NCBI GenBank assembly: GCA_003476705.1
Contig: DMVM01000049.1
Location: forward strand, 1-8,132
Source: Coprothermobacter sp.
GTDB lineage: Bacteria > Coprothermobacterota > Coprothermobacteria > Coprothermobacterales > Coprothermobacteraceae
Length of the DNA stretch: 8,132 bases
Direction of reading: 5' to 3'
Below the pieces are notes generated by a model. It saw only the letters and a list, made by a program, of their open reading frames with translations. It did no database searches and was not told where the DNA came from. The position numbers and the translations under genes are program-made. Positions 1-6,824 of this stretch are shown here, in pieces. Every line of letters starts with the position of its first letter. The stretch's first letter is position 1.

Positions 1-332
1 AAGATGTTATCTCCAAGCATGTAGCAAACTGTGTCATTACCAATGAAATTTTCTGTTAGGATGAGCCCTTCGGCAAGTCCTTTGGGCTGCTCTTGCACTA
101 CATACTCTATGTGCATACCCAATCTTTCTCCATGTCCAAAAAGCCTTGTAAAATTCTCTACATCTGATGGGTTAACCACGATGGCTACGTCCCTTACACC
201 AAGCATCATCACTACGGAGAGTGGGTAGTAGATCATGGGCTTGTCATAGATGGGAATTAAATGCTTGTTCATGACCCTCGTTGTTGGATAAAGCCTTGTT
301 CCGCTACCTCCTGCCAAAATTACTCCCTTCAT
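1..332 (-). CDS. rfbA: Glucose-1-phosphate thymidylyltransferase RfbA/RmlA, 5' part (gene cut by left window edge)
   Basis: The first 110 codons are present. The product would join glucose-1-phosphate and dTTP to give dTDP-glucose and pyrophosphate, the first step towards dTDP-rhamnose and related deoxysugars, in the cytoplasm. Seen in the sequence: the nucleotidyltransferase signature [11 protein letters not shown] at residues 6-16, followed by a Lys-bearing [18 protein letters not shown] segment (21-38), the EQPKGLAEG nucleotide/sugar-binding stretch near residue 83, and LGDNI at the cut end, where RfbA has its metal-binding Asp. The start is the ATG at 332, seven bases after a GGAGG motif. 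It lies 60 bases downstream of the family 2 glycosyltransferase in the same direction, so it is probably the fifth gene of the operon; rfbB, rfbC and rfbD would be expected further left, outside the window. The NKH variant in place of the enterobacterial SKQ is common in long-branch RfbA relatives, so other dTDP- or UDP-sugar pyrophosphorylases are a minor alternative. Confidence 0.9.
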   Translation of the reverse strand, partial: MKGVILAGGSGTRLYPTTRVMNKHLIPIYDKPMIYYPLSVVMMLGVRDVAIVVNPSDVENFTRLFGHGERLGMHIEYVVQEQPKGLAEGLILTENFIGNDTVCYMLGDNI

Positions 333-337
333 TAAAG

Positions 338-345
338 CACCTCCC
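338..345 (-). promoter_or_regulatory. Ribosome binding site of rfbA
   Basis: The minus strand reads GGGAGGTG, with the GGAGG core seven bases before the ATG at 332. This is a strong, well-spaced Shine-Dalgarno sequence, so rfbA can be translated independently of the upstream gene. Confidence 0.8.
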
Positions 346-392
346 GAAAATGGTCAACACTGCTAACACGTTTCGACTAAAATGCAGCAAAC

Positions 393-1301
393 TCATAGAT
401 TATCCTTAATTCCCATTTTACCTGAGATGAAATCTTTAACAGCCTCACGTAAAAGTCTTATTTTCCAAAATTCTCCTTTTATAGCCCACATTACCACTTT
501 TAAGCAACGACTACCAAGATAATAGAACCTAAATTGCATCTTACAGCAATCGTTAAACTTTCGATTGAAATAAAGTCTGTTGCGATCTCCATAGTAAATA
601 GACATCTTCGATTCACCACGACCCGTAGACGCGCTCACTTTGTGCCAGAGTTTTGCATACGGTTCGTACACTATGTTGAAACCTGCCCGTTTCAACCTAA
701 CAGAAAAATCGGTGTCCTCAAAATAGAGGAAGTACTCTTCACTCATCAAACCAACTTTTCTAAAAACCTCTGCAGGTACTAGGACACAACAACCCGTTGC
801 AAAATCGATAACTTTATTAGCATCAAAGCTTCCATCATCCAGGCAATTCAATCCATAATGAACGCCTATTCCTTTTATCCAACTTACGCCACCTCCAGCA
901 AACCATATCAGGTTCGGCTGATCGTAGTAGTAGATCTTTGGAGCCACAGCAGCACCGCCACTGAATTGAGAACACCTCACTAAGTTTTCTATCATGGAAT
1001 TATCAACTACAGTATCGTTGTTCAGCAAAAGGACATAATCGCATTGACGTTCTAGTGCTAATTGGATTCCGACATTATTGCCGCCAGCGAAACCAAGATT
1101 CACTCCATTATCAACTAAAATTATGGAATCACCAAACATGGCTCCAAGTTTGCCAACAGATCCGTCAGAGGAACCATTATCTACAACGATAATGTCCAGG
1201 TTATTCCAAGTAGACAGCATCAAGCTGTTTACACATTCGACTACGTATTCGAAACCGTTATAGTTTACTATCACCACACCAACCTTCGCATCTTCACTCA
1301 T
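393..1301 (-). CDS. Family 2 glycosyltransferase (GT-A fold), rhamnosyltransferase-like
   Basis: A 302-residue cytoplasmic, probably membrane-associated inverting glycosyltransferase that would add one sugar from a nucleotide donor to a growing lipid-linked glycan. Seen: VVIVNYNG at 9-16, the nucleotide-binding VDNGSSDGS at 40-48, NLGFAGGNNVGI at 68-79, the DXD-equivalent LLLNNDT at 91-97, EDTDFSVRLKRAGF at 195-208 carrying the likely catalytic acidic pair, His220 followed by KVSASTG, and the GDRNRLYF motif (238-245) typical of this subfamily. The C-terminal basic and aromatic stretch (about 255-285) could lie on the membrane surface; there is no clear transmembrane helix. WbbL/RgpA-type rhamnosyltransferases share this motif order, and the downstream rfbA fits a dTDP-rhamnose donor, but the donor cannot be read from sequence alone. 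Start at the ATG at 1301, nine bases after GAGGT; the frame is closed upstream by a TGA. Separated by 71 bases from the preceding glycosyltransferase. Confidence 0.88.
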   Translation of the reverse strand: MSEDAKVGVVIVNYNGFEYVVECVNSLMLSTWNNLDIIVVDNGSSDGSVGKLGAMFGDSIILVDNGVNLGFAGGNNVGIQLALERQCDYVLLLNNDTVVDNSMIENLVRCSQFSGGAAVAPKIYYYDQPNLIWFAGGGVSWIKGIGVHYGLNCLDDGSFDANKVIDFATGCCVLVPAEVFRKVGLMSEEYFLYFEDTDFSVRLKRAGFNIVYEPYAKLWHKVSASTGRGESKMSIYYGDRNRLYFNRKFNDCCKMQFRFYYLGSRCLKVVMWAIKGEFWKIRLLREAVKDFISGKMGIKDNL

Positions 1302-1372
1302 TCTCGTTTGACCTCAAATAGCCAAAAATCAAGTAATTTTGTGGCGGTTCATAAATGTCCATTTCTCTATAT

Positions 1373-2455
1373 CTATCCCCGCAGCAAGGCAACATATTGA
1401 TCTAGTATCTTTTCACGGTTGAACTTAGCCAGTACATGCGCTACTCTTTCAGCACGAAATAACCGTTCCGCATCTTCATCACACCATTTAACGATCTTCT
1501 GAGCAATATCCTCCACCGATAATGGATCAAAATATTCCGCAGCACCCTCGTAAATTTCTCGGAAAATTGGTATGTTTGAAAGCAAGACAGGTGTGCCAAG
1601 TGAAAGAGCCTCCAGAGGTGGCAAACCAAAACCCTCTATCAACGAAGGCTGTATGAGAAATCGGGCACCTTTGTAAAGCGACGCTAAGATTTCATCAGAA
1701 GGGTTGACAAAAAACAACACGCTATTTCCCAAATTTAGATCCTTAACCTGTGTTTCAATTTCGTCCGGGACTGCCCCATCTTTTTGACCAGCTATGACAA
1801 ACTTTATATTCTTGCCATCAATTTTTGATAAGGCTTCAATCACTCTCCCTAGGTTCTTGTGTCGTTTTCGGTTCCCCACATAGAGAAAATAACTGCCATC
1901 TACTGACCGTTCGTCTAAAGTGCTGGCAATTCTACCCAATCGCTCTTCGTAACTCTCATAAATCACAACCGTTTTATCCTTTGATCGAGGGAACATCGTA
2001 ACGAGTTGAGATTCGGTTGTTTCTGAAACGGCAATGATGCGATAAGCTCTCCGTACAGCCCGGCTAACCAGAGACCGGAAAAAAGACGCCTTTGCTTTGG
2101 ACCCATCCCAGTAAGCTGTTAATGGGATTAAATCATGTACAGTGACAAAGGTGTTTTTTGGGACAAACATAGGCAGGTTTATATGTGGATACAAGAACCA
2201 ATCCACTTTGTTTTCCAGCGACCTCAGAAGATTCGACTGTGACGTGAAGCTCTTTAAGGCAAACTTTTCGTAAGGTACAAAAATGGGCTCCACTATGGAG
2301 TTTGCACTGAACTGCTTTAGGAAGCTATCTTTGAGCCGTTCAGGTACAGCTGTTACTATGTTTATGCCCCTTTTGCTTAGGCCAGAAACCAAAAATTCAT
2401 AGTAGCGGCCTATACCACTTCCTTTATAAAACAAACCGTCAACGTACACCGTCAT
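1373..2455 (-). CDS. Glycosyltransferase of the GT4 type (GT-B fold)
   Basis: A 360-residue retaining glycosyltransferase, normal for the family. Seen: an N-terminal donor/acceptor domain with the glycine loop GSGIGRY at 12-18, VTVHDLIPL at 104-112, and IIAVSETTESQL at 140-151, which is the usual end of the N-terminal Rossmann domain; then the C-terminal domain opening with YVGNRKRHKNL at 192-202 (phosphate-binding region) and the EX7E motif EGFGLPPLE at 274-282, with Glu274 and Glu282 expected to contact the nucleotide sugar. The pattern HDLIPL plus SLIEGFGLPPLEAL is typical of mannosyl- and rhamnosyltransferases of the WbdA/WsaF-like groups; the exact donor is unknown, and GDP-mannose is a reasonable guess given manC two genes upstream. 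The ATG overlaps the stop of the preceding gene by four bases (ATGA), and only a distant GGAAG precedes it, which suggests translational coupling. Confidence 0.88.
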   Translation of the reverse strand: MTVYVDGLFYKGSGIGRYYEFLVSGLSKRGINIVTAVPERLKDSFLKQFSANSIVEPIFVPYEKFALKSFTSQSNLLRSLENKVDWFLYPHINLPMFVPKNTFVTVHDLIPLTAYWDGSKAKASFFRSLVSRAVRRAYRIIAVSETTESQLVTMFPRSKDKTVVIYESYEERLGRIASTLDERSVDGSYFLYVGNRKRHKNLGRVIEALSKIDGKNIKFVIAGQKDGAVPDEIETQVKDLNLGNSVLFFVNPSDEILASLYKGARFLIQPSLIEGFGLPPLEALSLGTPVLLSNIPIFREIYEGAAEYFDPLSVEDIAQKIVKWCDEDAERLFRAERVAHVLAKFNREKILDQYVALLRG

Positions 2456-3627
2456 GATTTTGCCACGCTTCCTTCGCTAACAACTTTCTCGAACACTTCT
2501 TTAATGCATTGGTCAAATCTTTCTACGCTGAACTCCTCTGCCCGCTTCCTTATTACCTGTGGATCATACTTATACTTGTGTTCACAAATCTCGGCTATAG
2601 CGTTTGCAAGCGCCTTTTCATCTCTCGGAGGCACAACGCGACCTGTTACACCATCAATATTATGAAATGAAGTACCAGTACCAAGTTCTGTGGTAACCAC
2701 GGGAACACCGCACGCCATTGCCTCAACTACAACCAATCCAAATGCTTCCCCCCTATCGATGGAAGGTAAAACAAACACATCAGCTGCGCTGTAGTATTTC
2801 GGCAAATCAGTATAAGGAACGTGGTCAAAACGAAGAACGCGCCGTTCAAGCTTCAGCTCATGAGTAAGCTCCTCCACAGCAGCTCTTTCAGGCCCGTCGC
2901 CAACTAAAACGATGTGGTAATTCTCAGGTAGAAGCGCTAAAGCCTTAATCAAGTAATCGAGTCCTTTGTAGCGTCCAAAACGGCCAATATAAAGGATTAT
3001 TTTCGCTTCATCGCCAGCACCAACGCCTTCAAGTATTTCTCTTCTCTTATCATCTTCCTCATAGTGAAAATGCTTGATGTCAGCAAACAGAGGAACCACA
3101 TCCACTTTACCTAAGAAGGGCTTCAAGCATGCTGAGCTTTGCTTCATGTTTGGCGATGTAACGATTATTCTATCCATCTTGGCCAAAAACTTCGGAACGA
3201 CCAACTTGTTGTACAAGCTCCCCGCAGTGCCCCTCCCCACAATGTCACTGTGGTAAAAACAAACTTTTTTCCCCTTCACATTTGAATGCACAAAGAAAAG
3301 CTCACTTTGAACACTTGGAAAGTGAAAAACAAATACGGTGTCAGGAGTTGAAAAGCTTCTTATCGCCCTTCCGAAATTAGAAGAAAGTCTGATGGGATCA
3401 TTTCTGTAAGCCGTATTTAGCCTGATAACGTGCACCCCATTTATCTCTTGTTCAACCATACTGTTTTCCTTGTTGAAAGTTATTACTGTTGAGTTATCGA
3501 ACAAATGTAGCCCCAGTTCGGCTATGCGCTGCGCCACAACCTCCACACCACCAACTTCTGGGTAGTACATCTTGTTTACGCTAACTAAGTGATTTCCTAT
3601 CCTTTCTTTTCTTCCATCAGCTATCAT
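2452..3627 (-). CDS. Glycosyltransferase of the GT4 type (WbaZ-like)
   Basis: A 391-residue retaining GT-B glycosyltransferase. Seen: the acceptor-side glycine motif YYPEVGGVE at 21-29 (usual 'PPxxGGxE' position), FYHSDIVGRG at 124-133, the domain boundary RIIVTSPNMKQ at 153-163, YIGRFGRYKGLDYLIKAL at 213-230 opening the nucleotide-binding domain, VGDGPE at 242-247, and SAADVFVLPS at 280-289 running into the EX7E motif with Glu294 and Glu302. The following LGTGTSFHNIDGVTGRVVPP (315-334) is characteristic of WbaZ-type O-antigen/colanic-acid mannosyltransferases by family knowledge. The ATG at 3627 lies inside the end of manC (11-base overlap), with no clear Shine-Dalgarno motif; it leaves about 15 residues before the usual family start, but I see no better ATG or GTG in frame. 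Tight overlap on both sides points to one transcript and coupled translation. Donor and linkage are inference. Confidence 0.9.
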   Translation of the reverse strand: MIADGRKERIGNHLVSVNKMYYPEVGGVEVVAQRIAELGLHLFDNSTVITFNKENSMVEQEINGVHVIRLNTAYRNDPIRLSSNFGRAIRSFSTPDTVFVFHFPSVQSELFFVHSNVKGKKVCFYHSDIVGRGTAGSLYNKLVVPKFLAKMDRIIVTSPNMKQSSACLKPFLGKVDVVPLFADIKHFHYEEDDKRREILEGVGAGDEAKIILYIGRFGRYKGLDYLIKALALLPENYHIVLVGDGPERAAVEELTHELKLERRVLRFDHVPYTDLPKYYSAADVFVLPSIDRGEAFGLVVVEAMACGVPVVTTELGTGTSFHNIDGVTGRVVPPRDEKALANAIAEICEHKYKYDPQVIRKRAEEFSVERFDQCIKEVFEKVVSEGSVAKS

Positions 3628-4990
3628 AAACTACGATGTCATCCTCTTCCAAATAATCCCCATTCTCCACTTCAATAATTTCTACTTCTGAATCGGTGTG
3701 GTTTCCTAGAACATGGACTGTCTTCTTTGGAACAAAGGTGCTTTCCCCCTCATGCAACAAAAACGTCTCGTTACCAATCTTTACCTGAGCTGTGCCTCTT
3801 ATAACAACCCAGTGCTCGGTACGATGCAAATGCATTTGGGGTCGAAGAGAGTTTCCCGGTTTTAGAAGAACTCGTTTTATCTTGTACCCATCACCGCTAT
3901 CCAAAACCTCGTACCGTCCCCACGGTCTTACCATTTCTGGATGCTCTGTAACTTCTTTCCTACCTTGCTCCTTCAGCTCCTCAACTAATTTTTTAACTTC
4001 TTGGCTGTCGCCCTTCTTTGCAATAAGTACGACATCTTGCGTTTCCACCACTAGCGTGTCCTCCAACCCAGCCAAGGCAACCAGACGTGAATCCGAAAAA
4101 GCCAAAGAGTTCTTCGCATTCAGCGCTACGACATCTCCTACTAGTACATTACCTTCTTGGTCCTTCTCCATCACATCATAATAAGAATCCCAAGACCCCA
4201 CATCACTCCAGCTAAGTTCCATTGGGATGACGACCACTTTGTTTGACTTTTCCATGATAGCGTAGTCCATGGAAATGGACGGCATCTTTTCAAAATTCCG
4301 CACAACATCTTCAAAGCTATCATTCAACAGCTCATAAATTTGAGGTTGATAAGCTCTTAGCTCTTCAAGGAATGCTGCTGTTGTAAATCCAAACATACCT
4401 GAATTCCAATAATAACTTCCCTCGTTTAGATACTTCTGAGCCGTCTCCAAGTCAGGCTTTTCCACAAAACGTTTTGCCTTATGAAACCCATTCATCGCTT
4501 CCCCTATTTGAATGTAACCAAAACCAGTTTCAGGTCGGACCGGCTTTATGCCAAACGTTACCAAATACCCTTCTTTTGCAGCTAACATGCCCAATTTCAT
4601 GTAATCAACAAACTTTTCTAGTGGTTCTATGATATGGTCTGAAGTGAGTACCAGTAGTGGCTCATCAGGAGCCCCGTGTAACTTTTCAGAAATGTATTTC
4701 ACCGCTAGTCCCACTGCTGGGGCTGTGTTCTTCCCATTTGGTTCAGCTATCATACTTTCAGCCAACTTCGGACTCACACTTTCAGCAATTTCTTTTGTTA
4801 GAAACAAAAAATCAGCACTTGTTACCGTGACCACATCTTGAGCATTAGCCAGTGCTATCGCTCTTCTGTATGTGCACTCCAGTAAGCTCTTTCCATCTAT
4901 TAACTTTAAAAACTGCTTAGGAAAACGCTCCCTGGACAGTGGCCAAAGCCTGGTACCCCTCCCACCAGCCAGTACGATTACTTTCACCAT
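3617..4990 (-). CDS. manC: Bifunctional mannose-1-phosphate guanylyltransferase / mannose-6-phosphate isomerase
   Basis: A 457-residue enzyme of GDP-mannose synthesis in the cytoplasm: the N-terminal part makes GDP-mannose from mannose-1-phosphate and GTP, and the C-terminal cupin interconverts fructose-6-phosphate and mannose-6-phosphate. Seen: GGRGTRLWPLSR (9-20) followed by PKQF, EPNGKNTAPAV (83-93), LTSDH (115-119), FGIKPVRPETGFGYIQIG (146-163), FVEKPD (175-180), YYWNSGMF (193-200), SWSDVGSWDS (260-269). The cupin begins at RPWG (355) and keeps metal-ligand candidates in QMHLHRTEHW (385-394) plus VPKKTVH (420-426), ending in EEDDIVVYDS. AlgA/ManC proteins are about 475-480 residues, so it is nearly full length. 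In-frame codons extend up to an ATG at 5032, but that has no ribosome site and adds 14 residues absent from the family, so I start at 4990; the GTG at 4987 is an alternative. It is the first gene of the glycan operon and overlaps the next gene by 11 bases. Confidence 0.93.
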   Translation of the reverse strand: MVKVIVLAGGRGTRLWPLSRERFPKQFLKLIDGKSLLECTYRRAIALANAQDVVTVTSADFLFLTKEIAESVSPKLAESMIAEPNGKNTAPAVGLAVKYISEKLHGAPDEPLLVLTSDHIIEPLEKFVDYMKLGMLAAKEGYLVTFGIKPVRPETGFGYIQIGEAMNGFHKAKRFVEKPDLETAQKYLNEGSYYWNSGMFGFTTAAFLEELRAYQPQIYELLNDSFEDVVRNFEKMPSISMDYAIMEKSNKVVVIPMELSWSDVGSWDSYYDVMEKDQEGNVLVGDVVALNAKNSLAFSDSRLVALAGLEDTLVVETQDVVLIAKKGDSQEVKKLVEELKEQGRKEVTEHPEMVRPWGRYEVLDSGDGYKIKRVLLKPGNSLRPQMHLHRTEHWVVIRGTAQVKIGNETFLLHEGESTFVPKKTVHVLGNHTDSEVEIIEVENGDYLEEDDIVVYDS

Positions 4991-4991
4991 G

Positions 4992-4998
4992 CACCTCC
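4992..4998 (-). promoter_or_regulatory. Ribosome binding site of manC (decides the start)
   Basis: The minus strand reads GGAGGTG. GGAGG is three bases from the ATG at 4990 and six bases from the GTG at 4987. The spacing favours the GTG, while the usual preference for ATG favours 4990; the two differ by one residue. Either way the motif rules against the upstream ATG at 5032. Confidence 0.75.
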
Positions 4999-5031
4999 AT
5001 ATTTCACATAATAAGAGCGATTTCTGATTCA

Positions 5032-5061
5032 TAAATACGTCTGTTAATCATATGATATCAA
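5032..5061 (-). promoter_or_regulatory. Possible sigma-A-type promoter of the glycan operon
   Basis: On the minus strand TTGATA (5061-5056, five of six to the -35 consensus) is followed after 18 bases by TATTTA (5037-5032, weak -10). Transcription would start near 5025, leaving a leader of about 35 bases before manC. The -35 element touches the palindrome at 5047-5056. An alternative -10, TATTAT at 5013-5008, lacks a good -35. Only pattern matching supports this. Confidence 0.35.
5047..5056. repeat. 10-base perfect palindrome in the manC-murJ divergent intergenic region
   Basis: ATCATATGAT reads the same on both strands and abuts TATCAA, so it lies between the proposed -35 and -10 of the manC promoter. 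A binding site for a dimeric regulator is possible. In AT-rich intergenic DNA a 10-base palindrome can also arise by chance. Confidence 0.4.
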
Positions 5062-5108
5062 GCCAACATACGATTCTGCCACTTCAAGCCAGAAGCTGTT
5101 TGCCGTAC

Positions 5109-5137
5109 TTGTGTAAAGACATAACTGGACTTAGAAC
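5109..5137 (+). promoter_or_regulatory. Possible promoter of the murJ-like gene
   Basis: TTGTGT (5109-5114) and TAGAAC (5132-5137) are separated by exactly 17 bases and point towards the murJ-like gene, with a start predicted near 5144. Both hexamers are poor matches (about three and four of six). The 8-base palindrome AGCCGGCT at 5140-5147 would lie right at the transcript start. Confidence 0.25.
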
Positions 5138-5173
5138 GTAGCCGGCTCTAGTTAGCTAGGGCATACACATAAT

Positions 5174-6748
5174 GTGCGTTACAATAAATTCGTGGCGCCT
5201 AAGGTTAATCTGAGCAAAAAACAATCGGTCGTGGCACTCTCGGTATCTACCATGTGGTCAAAGGGGTTTGGCTTCCTCAGGGAGATGCTCACGGCGTTTT
5301 ACTTTGGCGCAGGCGTTGTAAAAGACGCCTTCAATGTGAGCCAAGCCATACCTGGTAGAATTGGCTCAGCCTTTTTCGGTGCCATAAACAGCTCACTGGT
5401 TCCTTATCTTATTCACCTTAGAAACCAAGAAGGCGAAGAAGCTTTCTGGAAAGCATACTCCAGCATTTACCGATGGCTAGTAACCCTGCTATTACTGTTT
5501 ACAGCGTTGATGATGATAGTGCCTCAGCCATTTATTGCCATTTTGGCACCAGGGTTTTACAACGACCCACAGCGGCTAAGTCTGACCATGTTCTTTATTC
5601 GGTTCACTGCACTCATCTTTTTGTTTCAGGTGCTTTCTTCCATGCAGATAACGTTACTGCAAATATTTGAAAATTTCCTTCCTCAAATTGGTATCAACTT
5701 ATTTGCATCAGCCTCTGGTGTGCTGGTGCTTGCTTTGGCGGGTGCACTGCATGGTGCCACACCAACTGCTCTGGCTTTATCAGCTCTGACAACAGGCTTT
5801 GCCACTTTTGCAATTGCCTATTACATGTCCTTACCCTATAGAGGTAACCTCAAACCTTCTGGTTTATGGAATAGATACGTCTCGGACTACTTAAAGTTTC
5901 TGGTACCTATTTTAGCGGGACAAGTCATTATTATATCTTTTACTCTGGTAGACCAGCTCATGGCTTCTTTCCTGCCTGTAGGCAACATATCCGCTCTAAA
6001 CTATGCTTCCCTTCTTTATAACTTGCCTATTACTTTGTTTGCCGTGCCTATAACTAGCGTGCTCTATCCGGTCATATCAAGCGCATCAGCGAAAATGGAC
6101 TGGCCAGAGCAAGCCACCGCAGTTAGCCGTGGCATACAACTAATCTGGCTCATTGTGCTACCATCAGCGGTAGGCCTCGCCACGCTTGCTTTACCCATTG
6201 TAAAACTGGTCTACATGCGTGGAGCATTCGACATGGCGGCTGCAACTCTGACCGGCGGAGCTTTACTTTTCTACGCTTTAGGGGTTCCATTTTTGGCCTT
6301 GCAAAACCTGCTTGCCATTGTCTTTCTGTCAGAGAAAGATAATATTACTCCTCTTAAGAGAAATATCTTCGGCATTGGTTTAAATGCTTTTCTGAACTAC
6401 TTTTTTGGGATAAGACTGCACATGAATGCAGCAGGGTTTGCCATAGGTACTGCCATTTCTTGGACTGTACTGTGCTTGTGGCTATACCTTTCTTGGGCGC
6501 GCAGGCACCAAATAGGACCTTGGGGCATAGTAAGGGCTCTGTGGAAGAGCACGGCTGCAGCAGTGCTAATGCTTCTGGTCATTTTGATGTGGAAGCTGTA
6601 TTTGCCTTACGAAGGCTTGCATCTTATTGTGCTAATAGTGGTAGCAGCTCTGGTTTATTTTGCTGGGTTATTGCTGCTAAAAGATGAGAACATGCAAGAC
6701 CTCTTAGGTATGGCTTTAAAGAAAGTTAAAAAGTATTCGAAGACGTAG
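5174..6748 (+). CDS. murJ: MurJ/MviN-family flippase (MOP superfamily), divergent
   Basis: A 524-residue polytopic membrane protein that would flip a polyprenyl-linked precursor, by default lipid II, across the inner membrane. Seen: STMWSKGFGFLREMLTAFYFGAG at 25-47, the family's first-helix signature, DAF at 51-53, SSLVPYL at 73-79, YASLLYNLPITLFAVPITSVLYP at 277-299 and a long run of hydrophobic segments, about 14, to residue 500; the tail is Lys-rich. Length matches MurJ (about 510). By my alignment to E. coli MurJ, Arg24 is kept (Arg36) and Asp39 is kept (Asp51), but Arg18 is Lys30, Arg52 falls on Gly64 with Arg62 nearby, and Arg270 is Leu280. Start is the GTG at 5174, chosen because it gives the normal short N-terminus; upstream there is only AGGG, 12 bases away, and an ATG two bases earlier is out of frame. 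Transcribed away from the glycan operon, so a Wzx-like role for that glycan is an alternative. Confidence 0.85.
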   Translation: MRYNKFVAPKVNLSKKQSVVALSVSTMWSKGFGFLREMLTAFYFGAGVVKDAFNVSQAIPGRIGSAFFGAINSSLVPYLIHLRNQEGEEAFWKAYSSIYRWLVTLLLLFTALMMIVPQPFIAILAPGFYNDPQRLSLTMFFIRFTALIFLFQVLSSMQITLLQIFENFLPQIGINLFASASGVLVLALAGALHGATPTALALSALTTGFATFAIAYYMSLPYRGNLKPSGLWNRYVSDYLKFLVPILAGQVIIISFTLVDQLMASFLPVGNISALNYASLLYNLPITLFAVPITSVLYPVISSASAKMDWPEQATAVSRGIQLIWLIVLPSAVGLATLALPIVKLVYMRGAFDMAAATLTGGALLFYALGVPFLALQNLLAIVFLSEKDNITPLKRNIFGIGLNAFLNYFFGIRLHMNAAGFAIGTAISWTVLCLWLYLSWARRHQIGPWGIVRALWKSTAAAVLMLLVILMWKLYLPYEGLHLIVLIVVAALVYFAGLLLLKDENMQDLLGMALKKVKKYSKT

Positions 6749-6769
6749 AAAGTCACAAATAATAAAAAA

Positions 6770-6798
6770 AGCCGACCCTCGTATTCTATGGGTCGGCT
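6770..6798. terminator. Bidirectional factor-independent terminator between murJ and hsp20
   Basis: A perfect 9-base-pair stem (AGCCGACCC at 6770-6778 with GGGTCGGCT at 6790-6798) encloses an 11-base loop. On the minus strand it is followed by seven T and further T-rich sequence, so it should end hsp20 transcription well. On the plus strand the tail is CTCTTTTGTCTT, a weaker but usable signal for the murJ-like gene, whose stop is 22 bases away. The two genes converge here, so one hairpin serves both. Confidence 0.92.
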
Positions 6799-6824
6799 CT
6801 TTTGTCTTACGAACGTGTCCTGAG

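Noticed and set aside
31..228. 65-codon plus-strand frame in the rfbA region
   Set aside because: It is antisense to the conserved RfbA N-terminus, which matches the family closely.
3792..4181. 129-codon plus-strand frame antisense to manC
   Set aside because: It lies entirely within the well-supported manC cupin and C-terminal region, is rich in Ser/Thr/Phe as expected of a reverse-strand shadow, and shows no recognisable motif or ribosome site.
4991..5032. Extension of manC to the ATG at 5032
   Set aside because: The added 14 residues precede the normal family N-terminus, no ribosome site lies before 5032, and a clear GGAGG lies at 4998-4994 just before the internal start. The proposed -10 would also overlap that start codon.
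6760..6824. Hairpin as a repeat or mobile-element end
   Set aside because: A perfect GC-rich stem followed by a T run between two convergent stop codons is fully explained as a shared terminator.
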